From NCBI GenBank assembly GCA_947594095.1, contig CANQEA010000029.1, forward strand, positions 1-15,367: 15,367 nucleotides of DNA. Direction: 5' to 3'. The position numbers and the translations under genes are program-made. The stretch is from an uncultured Clostridia bacterium. Its GTDB lineage: Bacteria > Bacillota_A > Clostridia > TANB77 > CAG-508. Positions 7,912-13,982 of this stretch are shown in pieces (position 1 is the stretch's first letter; every line of letters starts with the position of its first letter). A model generated the notes under the pieces. It did no database searches. It worked only from the letters and a program-made list of their open reading frames with translations, and was not told the origin of the DNA.

Positions 7912-7965
7912 TTTTTGGTTAAAAATGAGCTTTTAGTTTAACTATAAACAAGTTTCATGGGAAAT

Positions 7966-7998
7966 TAGGGGATACTATAAAAAGTATCCCCTATATTT
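7966..7998 (+). terminator. Hairpin after cotJC, probable terminator
   Basis: TAGGGGATACT (7966-7976) pairs perfectly with AGTATCCCCTA (7983-7993) around a 6-nt A-rich loop, a strong 11-bp stem. Only a weak T-run follows, so termination may be partial. The rest of the 270-bp gap to mntA holds two candidate promoters and no gene that I can support. Confidence 0.6.
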
Positions 7999-8042
7999 GT
8001 AAATGAAGGGATTTATGAAAAATACCAGAAAAATAAAATGAA

Positions 8043-8071
8043 TTGACAAATAAACGAATGTTTGATATTAT
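8043..8071 (+). promoter_or_regulatory. Strong sigma-A-type promoter upstream of mntA-hepT
   Basis: A perfect TTGACA (8043-8048), a 17-nt spacer and TATTAT (8066-8071). It leaves a leader of about 100 nt before mntA, so the toxin-antitoxin genes can be transcribed independently of the sporulation operon. Confidence 0.65.
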
Positions 8072-8127
8072 ATAGCATGTAAGAAATGAGGTTTATGTCA
8101 TATGGATAATAAACTTTGCGCAAGGTC

Positions 8128-8156
8128 TTTAATTTTTATTAAAAATATGTTATACT
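8128..8156 (+). promoter_or_regulatory. Second candidate promoter with overlapping small palindrome, upstream of mntA
   Basis: TTTAAT (8128-8133), a 17-nt spacer and TATACT (8151-8156), about 26 nt before the mntA start. The -35 region forms half of a small inverted repeat, TTTAAT-TTTT-ATTAAA (8128-8143). It could be an operator for self-regulation, but such A/T palindromes are common by chance here. Confidence 0.4.
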
Positions 8157-8181
8157 AGTTACAGTAAAGGAGGAATGTGAA

Positions 8182-8487
8182 ATGGAAGAAAAATTAAATA
8201 ATTTGCCAACCTCTTACAAAGAAGATATAAAGAAAGCAACTAAAATATTAAAAGAAAATGGAGCTAATGAAGTATTTATTTTTGGTTCTATAGCTAATGG
8301 AAAATTTAATGAAAATTCAGATATAGATATTGCAGTTAGAGGAATAAATGAAAAAGATTTTTATAGAGTTGCAGGTATTTTAATGTTTGAACTTGAAAAT
8401 GAATTTGATTTAATAGATTTAGATGATAAAGAAAATCGTTTTTCTCAAATGTTATTAAAAGTTGGAGGTTTGTTAAAAGTTGGATAA
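8182..8487 (+). CDS. mntA: MntA-like minimal nucleotidyltransferase antitoxin
   Basis: This 101-aa protein is a minimal nucleotidyltransferase domain. The hallmark GSX10DXD is at Gly35-Ser36 and Asp47-Ile-Asp49 (VFIFGSIANGKF...SDIDIAV), and the likely third metal-binding Asp is at 76 or 79 (FDLIDLDD). Known MntA proteins neutralise their HEPN partner by adding AMP to a Tyr in its RX4HXY motif, and this partner follows immediately. An AAAGGAGGA site precedes the ATG. The last eight bases overlap the hepT start. The pair sits inside a duplication of the cotJC 3' end, indicating acquisition as a module. Family assignment is confident; antitoxin function is inferred from the pairing. Confidence 0.9.
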   Translation: MEEKLNNLPTSYKEDIKKATKILKENGANEVFIFGSIANGKFNENSDIDIAVRGINEKDFYRVAGILMFELENEFDLIDLDDKENRFSQMLLKVGGLLKVG

Positions 8488-8929
8488 AATAATAAAAGAA
8501 CAAATAGAATTTAAAATAAATGAAATAGATAAATTATTTTTTGAGTATGATTTAATTTTTAAAAAGGTAGAATCCGAAACACCAGATTTATTTGATATGA
8601 CTATTTTAGGAAGTGTTTTACATTCATTTTATAATGGACTAGAAAATATATTTGATATTATTGCTAAGAACATAGATGGTAGTGTTCCAACTGGAAATAA
8701 ATCTCATCAAGAATTACTACATCAAATGGCAAGTGAAAATAGTATGAGAGATAAAATTATTGATGAACAGCTTTATTTAAAATTAAGAGAATATGCAACT
8801 TTTAGGCATTTTTATAGACATGCATATTCATTTCAATTAAATTGGGATAAAATGAAACCATTAGTTGAAGATATACATGGCGTTTGGGAAGAAACCAAAC
8901 GAAGCTTAGAGAAATTTATTTGTATATAG
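8480..8929 (+). CDS. hepT: HepT-like HEPN-domain ribonuclease toxin
   Basis: This 149-aa, mostly helical protein belongs to the HEPN/HepT-like family. It carries the catalytic RX4HXY motif at Arg109, His114 and Tyr116 (FRHFYRHAYSF). In known systems Arg and His are the RNase residues and the Tyr is AMPylated by MntA. The start is TTG at 8480, supported by GGAGG at 8464-8468 and by the 8-bp overlap with mntA; no earlier ATG exists and later ones would remove the first helix. Translation is probably coupled to the antitoxin. The expected role is RNA cleavage and growth arrest when unchecked, for example in plasmid or genomic-island maintenance or phage defence (inference from the family). Confidence 0.88.
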   Translation: MDKIIKEQIEFKINEIDKLFFEYDLIFKKVESETPDLFDMTILGSVLHSFYNGLENIFDIIAKNIDGSVPTGNKSHQELLHQMASENSMRDKIIDEQLYLKLREYATFRHFYRHAYSFQLNWDKMKPLVEDIHGVWEETKRSLEKFICI

Positions 8930-8993
8930 TTTAATACCATATTATTACTATCAAATTACAACTTTACATTCTTTAGTTATAATGTGAAGTATG

Positions 8994-9240
8994 AATTGCA
9001 AACTTACAGGAGGATTTAGCTGCTGAACAAAAAGCGAGAGCTACTTACGAAAAAATAATAAGTCTTTGTAGTGATAACCCAGGCGTAATTGACCCATTAA
9101 GATATTTAAGACAAAGAGGAATAGTACACTTCCAAAGATTCGGAGAAGCATTAAGAGGAGTACAAGACAAATTAGCAGAAAAGAAATTTTATATGAATGA
9201 TATGAAACCACTAGACAATTCATGTGGATGTAATGATTAA
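8994..9240 (+). pseudogene. cotJC 3'-end remnant (direct repeat B)
   Basis: This is a displaced second copy of the last ~82 codons of cotJC, in frame to its TAA and about 95% identical to 7662-7911. A TGA (8992-8994) lies immediately upstream in the same frame, and there is no ribosome site or N-terminal part, so it cannot encode CotJC. About half of the substitutions change residues, including Asp155 to Gly and Glu167 to Gly next to the metal-binding His, which fits loss of constraint. It is followed by a strong terminator. I infer that this is the 3' end of the original cotJC left behind when the toxin-antitoxin segment was inserted. Confidence 0.9.
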
Positions 9241-9249
9241 TTAATAGCG

Positions 9250-9287
9250 AAAATCTAGAACTTTCTAAGGAGGTTCTAGATTTTTTA
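9250..9287 (+). terminator. Strong intrinsic terminator after the cotJC remnant
   Basis: AAAATCTAGAAC (9250-9261) pairs perfectly with GTTCTAGATTTT (9273-9284) around an 11-nt loop, ending in a six-T tract (9281-9286). It sits right after the stop of repeat B, consistent with being the ancestral terminator of the cotJ operon. Confidence 0.88.
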
Positions 9288-9318
9288 TTAAAAATTATTA
9301 CTTTACTTTAAAATAATG

Positions 9319-9347
9319 TTGAATATTTTGGCAAAGTCTGATAAAAT
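9319..9347 (+). promoter_or_regulatory. Candidate promoter of the five-gene lipid/glycan operon
   Basis: TTGAAT (9319-9324), 17 nt, TAAAAT (9342-9347). A second -10-like TATAAT is at 9357-9362 but has no well-spaced -35. The preceding terminator at 9250-9287 makes an independent promoter here likely. The exact element is uncertain. Confidence 0.45.
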
Positions 9348-9378
9348 ATATACTGATATAATAATGGAGGATAAAAAA

Positions 9379-10425
9379 TTGACAAGAAAAATTAAACCAT
9401 CTAAAGTATTAAGTATTTTATTTATTGTACTTGTACTTATTGGCCTAATTATATATATACTAAATGAAGATGGTATAGAAAGCATAAACAACATATTAAA
9501 TGAGGCAGATTATAGATGGATTTTAGCAGGTTTGATTTGTGTAATAATTGAGTGTTTAGCAGAAGCTTTAGTATTTCATATGCCATTAAAGAAAATATAT
9601 CCAAAACACAAATATTCACTTTCATTAAAGTCAAACATTATAGGAAAATTATTTAATAATATTACGCCATTTAGCTCTGGAGGACAGGCACTTCAAGCAT
9701 ATATGCTTAGCAGATATGGATTAAGAGTAAGTGATACATTATCAGTATTAATGATGAAATTTGTTGTATATCAAGTTGGTCTGTTTTCATATGCACTAAT
9801 TCTATTGTTGACAAATTTAGATTTTTTTAATATAACATTTGGTAATTATATATGGATTGTAGTATTAGGATTTATCATGAATTTAATAGCAACTGTATTT
9901 ATATTTATTGCTGGAATAAATAAAAACATAATATTAAAAATTTCACAACCATTAATTAAATTAATGTCTAAAATAAGATTTGGAAAATATTATTTAATTA
10001 AGGATGTAGAAGCAACTATACAAAAATTTAATGAAAGTGTTTCAAATTATAATATACAATTTAAAAAAATGAAAAACCAAAAGCCAATACTAATTAAAAT
10101 GTATGTAGTTCAAATGATCCAATTTTTAGCATATTTTTCAATACCTTTTATGATATATAAATCATTTGGAAATAGTGGAGTACAATATATACAAATATTA
10201 CTTGTTCAAACTTATTTATTATTAGTAATGTCTTTTATACCAACTCCAGGCTCTGGACTTGGTGCAGAAGGTGGATTTGCATTATTTTATAAAACTATAT
10301 TTGTAACAGGTTTAAATTTAGCAATACTATTCTGGAGAATTTACACATTTTATTTGCCAATAATTGTTGGAGTAATAGTTCTTATATTTATGAATAAAAG
10401 AAAGACAAAATTAGAAGGTGATTAA
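9379..10425 (+). CDS. Polytopic membrane protein, LPG-synthase TM / UPF0104 (YbhN-like) family, putative lipid flippase
   Basis: This ~348-aa protein has about eight membrane segments. The family marks are ITPFSSGGQALQAYMLSRYG in the first half and the Pro/Gly-rich IPTPGSGLGAEGGFALFY near the C-terminus. It corresponds to the flippase-type membrane domain found at the N-terminus of MprF and as stand-alone proteins. There is no C-terminal aminoacyl-transferase domain, so it does not make lysyl-phosphatidylglycerol itself. I choose the TTG at 9379 because GGAGG (9366-9370) precedes it by 8 nt; the frame stays open to ATGs at 9364 and 9316, and the first of these includes the ribosome site itself. 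It is followed after 3 nt by an acyltransferase gene and two GT8 genes, so movement of a glycolipid across the membrane is a reasonable guess. Confidence 0.85.
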   Translation: MTRKIKPSKVLSILFIVLVLIGLIIYILNEDGIESINNILNEADYRWILAGLICVIIECLAEALVFHMPLKKIYPKHKYSLSLKSNIIGKLFNNITPFSSGGQALQAYMLSRYGLRVSDTLSVLMMKFVVYQVGLFSYALILLLTNLDFFNITFGNYIWIVVLGFIMNLIATVFIFIAGINKNIILKISQPLIKLMSKIRFGKYYLIKDVEATIQKFNESVSNYNIQFKKMKNQKPILIKMYVVQMIQFLAYFSIPFMIYKSFGNSGVQYIQILLVQTYLLLVMSFIPTPGSGLGAEGGFALFYKTIFVTGLNLAILFWRIYTFYLPIIVGVIVLIFMNKRKTKLEGD

Positions 10426-10428
10426 AAT

Positions 10429-11223
10429 TTGATAAAACAAGAAGTTAAATTTTTTGATAATGAGTTAGAAGACGATTTTGCAAATAATACAAATATAGAT
10501 ACAGTAAAGATAGATAAAAATTATGAATATATACATAAAAATCCATTATGGAATATAGCTTCATTTATAGTATATAGGATAATTTGTCTAATACCTGCTT
10601 TTATATATTCTAAAATAAAATTTAAGATAAAAATTGTGGGTAAAGAAAAAATAAAAAAATATATAAAAGAAAATAAAAAAGGCTTTTTTGTATATCATAA
10701 TCACACTCAAGAAATATTAGACACATTTTTACCAACATTTATAGGATTTCCTAAAAAAGCATATATAATTGCTAATGCTGATAATGTTTCAATTAAAGGA
10801 TTAAAAATAGCAAATAAAATGATGGGAGCACTTCCAATACCAGAAGACAGAGAAAGCACAAAAAAATATTTAGAAGCTATAAAATATTACATAGAAAAAG
10901 GAAAATTAATTTCTATATATCCTGAAGCACATGTTTGGCCATATTATACAAAAATTAGAAATTATAAATCAGTATCATTCAAATATCCTGTTAAATACAA
11001 TGCCCCAGCATTTTCATGTACAACAACTTATCAAAGATATAAAAAAGATAAATTTAAAACTGTTGTTTATATTGATGGGCCATTTTATGCAGATAATGAA
11101 TTACCTAAAAAATCAGCACAAGAAAAATTAAGAAACGATGTATATAATTCTATGAAAGAAAAGGCTGAAAATAGTAATATAGATGTTATAAAATACGTAA
11201 AAAAAGAGGATAGTTTAATATGA
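10429..11223 (+). CDS. PlsC-like lysophospholipid/glycolipid acyltransferase, NHTQ-type
   Basis: This 264-aa protein has a PlsC-type acyltransferase fold. The catalytic block reads FFVYHNHTQEILDTFLP, where His92 and Asp98 are separated by five residues instead of the standard four. The block normally written FPEGTR appears as IYPEAHVWPYYTKIR (Pro165, Glu166, His168). These two features occur together, as in a PlsC-related subfamily I recall from Clostridia, so activity is likely but the acceptor is unknown. One hydrophobic stretch near residues 45-62 may attach it to the membrane. The start is TTG at 10429, behind AAGGTG at 8 nt. Its TGA overlaps the ATG of the next gene (ATGA), so the operon is translationally coupled. 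Confidence 0.8.
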   Translation: MIKQEVKFFDNELEDDFANNTNIDTVKIDKNYEYIHKNPLWNIASFIVYRIICLIPAFIYSKIKFKIKIVGKEKIKKYIKENKKGFFVYHNHTQEILDTFLPTFIGFPKKAYIIANADNVSIKGLKIANKMMGALPIPEDRESTKKYLEAIKYYIEKGKLISIYPEAHVWPYYTKIRNYKSVSFKYPVKYNAPAFSCTTTYQRYKKDKFKTVVYIDGPFYADNELPKKSAQEKLRNDVYNSMKEKAENSNIDVIKYVKKEDSLI

Positions 11224-12047
11224 TTAATTTAATGTTGTGTGGTAATAAAAAAGTATTTGATGGCATGTTAATTTCATTAATATCAATTAGTAAACATACT
11301 AAAGAAGCAATAAATGTTTATATAATGACAATGGACTTAACTGGTGTAGACAAAATACTTGAACCAATAAACCAAAAACAATGTCAAATAATTGAAAATA
11401 AAATAAAACAAAGAAATCCAGAAAGTAAAGTTACATTAATCGATTTAACAAATATTTATAAAGAAGAGCTTATGAACAATATAAATAGGAGAACACATTA
11501 CACTCCTTATATATTCTTAAGATTACTAAGTGACAAAATAGAAACATTACCAGAAAAAATACTATATTTAGATACAGACATAGTTTGTTACAAAGATATT
11601 AATGAGTTATATAAAATTGATATGTCAAATTACGAAATTGCTGCAGCAAGAGACTTTATAGGAAGAAAATGGATAAATCGTAATTATCTAAATTCAGGTG
11701 TTTTGCTTATGAATTTAAATAATATTAGAAAAAAGGATTCTTTTGAAAAATGCAGAAAAATGTGTATGAATAGAAGAATGGTTCTACCTGACCAAACTGC
11801 TTTAAATAAATGTTGTGAAAACAAACTTATACTTGAAGATAAATATAACGAACAATATAAAAGGAAAGAAGACACTGTAATAAGACATTTTAGTATGCAA
11901 TTATTATACTTTCCTATTATAAGACCAAGAAATATAAAACCATGGCAAATAGATAAAATGCATAAAATAATGAAAATAAACGATTATGATGATATATATG
12001 AAGAATTTTTAGAAGCAAAAAAAGATTTTAGTAAAATAGGGGGATAA
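11220..12047 (+). CDS. Glycosyltransferase family 8, first copy
   Basis: This 275-aa GT-A fold enzyme belongs to family 8, retaining transferases that move sugars such as galactose or glucose from UDP-sugars to lipopolysaccharide-, teichoic-acid- or protein-linked glycans. Visible motifs are the metal-binding DXD in ILYLDTDIV (Asp118, Asp120), LNSGVLLMNL, LPDQTALN and the KPW near the C-terminus. No membrane segment is present, so it should work at the cytoplasmic face. It overlaps the preceding acyltransferase by 4 bp and ends 3 nt before the second GT8. The donor and acceptor sugars cannot be read from the sequence. The pairing with membrane-lipid enzymes points to a lipid-linked acceptor. 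Confidence 0.9.
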   Translation: MINLMLCGNKKVFDGMLISLISISKHTKEAINVYIMTMDLTGVDKILEPINQKQCQIIENKIKQRNPESKVTLIDLTNIYKEELMNNINRRTHYTPYIFLRLLSDKIETLPEKILYLDTDIVCYKDINELYKIDMSNYEIAAARDFIGRKWINRNYLNSGVLLMNLNNIRKKDSFEKCRKMCMNRRMVLPDQTALNKCCENKLILEDKYNEQYKRKEDTVIRHFSMQLLYFPIIRPRNIKPWQIDKMHKIMKINDYDDIYEEFLEAKKDFSKIGG

Positions 12048-12050
12048 CAA

Positions 12051-13061
12051 ATGGATATTAATCAAGAAATACCGATTTTCTTTTCATCTGATGATAATTA
12101 TGTACCATATCTAGCAGTTGCAATTCGATCACTAATAGATCATACAACACAAAATAATATGTACAGAATTATTATATTAAATACAGGGATGAATGAAAAT
12201 AATCAAAAAAAGTTAAAACAGATGGAAACTAAAAATGTAAAAATAAACTTTGAAAATATAAGTAATTCTTTACAAAACATAGATACTGAGTTAAAAATTA
12301 GACTAAGAGATTATTATAGTATTGCAATTTATTACAGATTATTTATCCCTAGTTTATTTCCAATGTATGAAAAAGCAATTTATTTAGACGCAGATATGAT
12401 TATTTTAAATGATGTTGCTAAATTATATGAAATAGATATGGAAGATAATTTATTAATTGCTACATCAGATTCAACTGTAAATGATACTGAAATCTTTAAA
12501 AAATACACTAAAGTAGCTCTAGGTATAGAACCTAAAAAATACATAAATTCTGGGATGCTTGTAATGAATTTAAGAGGAATGAGACAAGAAAAGATAGAGA
12601 AAAAATTTATATATCTACTTTTAAAATATAATTTAGAAGTAGTAGCACCAGATCAAGATTACTTAAATGTTTTATGCAAAGACAGAATAAAATATATTAA
12701 TGAAACTTGGGACAAAATGCCAGATTTTGGCAAAAAGATTCCACAAGAGGATCTACATATTATTCATTATAATATGACAAGAAAACCTTGGCATTATGAT
12801 GATGTTCCTTATTCAGATGTGTTTTGGCAATATGCTAAAAAAACTGAGTTTTGTGACTCAATAAAAAAAGAATTTATTAGTTATACTGATAAACAAAAAG
12901 AATCAGATCAAATTGTAATGAAAAATTTAGCAAACTTAGCAAATAAAATTATGGATCAAGATGTTAAGATAATAGATGTAGTTCATGAAACAAATATCTT
13001 TGAAGCAGAAAAAACAGATTTAGAAGATGCGTTTACAAATATAGGAGAAGTGTTAACATAG
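12051..13061 (+). CDS. Glycosyltransferase family 8, second copy with C-terminal extension
   Basis: This 336-aa GT8 protein has IFFSSDDNYVPYLAVAIRSL at the N-terminus, the DXD in IYLDADMI (Asp113, Asp115), INSGMLVMNL, APDQDYLN and HYNMTRKPWHY, all in the family's order. It shares only the family motifs with the neighbouring GT8, so the two probably add different sugars rather than being a recent duplication. About 60 residues after the catalytic core are charged and helical and could mediate membrane association or partner contact. It starts behind GGGGG, 3 nt after the preceding stop, and ends 1 nt before the next gene. The specific sugar is unknown. Confidence 0.9.
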   Translation: MDINQEIPIFFSSDDNYVPYLAVAIRSLIDHTTQNNMYRIIILNTGMNENNQKKLKQMETKNVKINFENISNSLQNIDTELKIRLRDYYSIAIYYRLFIPSLFPMYEKAIYLDADMIILNDVAKLYEIDMEDNLLIATSDSTVNDTEIFKKYTKVALGIEPKKYINSGMLVMNLRGMRQEKIEKKFIYLLLKYNLEVVAPDQDYLNVLCKDRIKYINETWDKMPDFGKKIPQEDLHIIHYNMTRKPWHYDDVPYSDVFWQYAKKTEFCDSIKKEFISYTDKQKESDQIVMKNLANLANKIMDQDVKIIDVVHETNIFEAEKTDLEDAFTNIGEVLT

Positions 13062-13062
13062 T

Positions 13063-13938
13063 ATGAAAGAAATTGAAAAGAATATTGAAAGACTGAAAGT
13101 TATTGATAATATTAAAAAATCAATAGAAAATAATCAATTTAATAATAAAGTTGAATTTAGTGATCATATTGTTTCACAAGAAGAAAGACAAAATGTTGTA
13201 ATGAAATTTGATACTTTAAGAGAAAAAAAATCTAACAAAATTAAAAGAAATGCTGCATTAAATTTAGCAAATGAATTTACAAAATTATATAATAGAAATA
13301 CTGAAATTATTGGCATAGAAAACTTAGAAAAAATAAATGGTGGAGCAATAATAACAACAAATCACTTTAATCCAACAGATAGTACAGTAATAAGACATAT
13401 GACTAATAAAATAAATAAGACAAGTAAACTAGATATAGTAATAGAAGAAGAAAACATATTTATGACAGGAGAATTTGGAAAACTTACGAATTATTGCAAT
13501 ACAATTCCATTAAGCAAAAGTGATATATATATGAAACAAAAATTCTTCCCGGCAATTGAAAAATTTCTAAATGATAAGCATTGGATATTAATATTTCCAG
13601 AAGAAGAAATGTGGTATAATTATAAAAAACCACGTCCACTAAAAATTGGTGCATATCATATTGCTGCAAAATATAATGTTCCAATAATACCTACATTTAT
13701 TGCAATGTATGAAAGAGAAAACGAATATGACAAAGATGGTTTTAATAAAGTAGATTTCAAGTTATATATAATGGAACCATTATATCCAGATTCTTCAAAA
13801 TCTATGAAACAGCAAAAAGAAGAATTAAGAGATAAAGATTATGAGTTAAAGGTAAAAGCTTATGAAAAAGCTTATGGAAAAAATTTAGATTATAAATTTG
13901 AAAATTGGGATATAGCGGGATATAACATATTTAAATAA
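13063..13938 (+). CDS. PlsC-like acyltransferase, canonical HX4D type
   Basis: This 291-aa acyltransferase has the canonical NHFNPTDS motif (His101 to Asp106, HX4D). The FPEGTR-type block is altered to FPEEEMWYNYKKPRP (Phe178, Pro179, Glu180), which may reflect an unusual acceptor. The N-terminal ~80 residues are charged and helical and precede the domain. It differs strongly from the other acyltransferase of this operon, so two distinct acylation steps are likely. The gene begins one base after the upstream stop and has only a weak, distant AGGAG, so translation is probably coupled. It ends 44 nt before the GH18 gene, and no terminator hairpin is evident between them. The substrate could be a lysophospholipid or a glycolipid; the sequence does not say which. 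Confidence 0.85.
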   Translation: MKEIEKNIERLKVIDNIKKSIENNQFNNKVEFSDHIVSQEERQNVVMKFDTLREKKSNKIKRNAALNLANEFTKLYNRNTEIIGIENLEKINGGAIITTNHFNPTDSTVIRHMTNKINKTSKLDIVIEEENIFMTGEFGKLTNYCNTIPLSKSDIYMKQKFFPAIEKFLNDKHWILIFPEEEMWYNYKKPRPLKIGAYHIAAKYNVPIIPTFIAMYERENEYDKDGFNKVDFKLYIMEPLYPDSSKSMKQQKEELRDKDYELKVKAYEKAYGKNLDYKFENWDIAGYNIFK

Positions 13939-13982
13939 ATAGTATATATAAAAATAAACTAATTCAAAGGGAGAAAAAACAC

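Noticed and set aside
8079..8110. A tiny leader ORF (ATG at 8096, four codons) before mntA
   Set aside because: It is too short and has no ribosome site. In A/T-rich leader sequence this is expected by chance.
7662..9240. An insertion sequence or integron-like element around mntA-hepT
   Set aside because: There is no transposase, integrase or terminal inverted repeat, and the flanking repeats are gene sequence (cotJC) far longer than a target-site duplication.
9316..9378. ATG starts at 9316 or 9364 for the UPF0104 protein
   Set aside because: The TTG at 9379 has a GGAGG eight bases upstream. The ATG at 9364 overlaps that ribosome site and the one at 9316 lies within the likely promoter.
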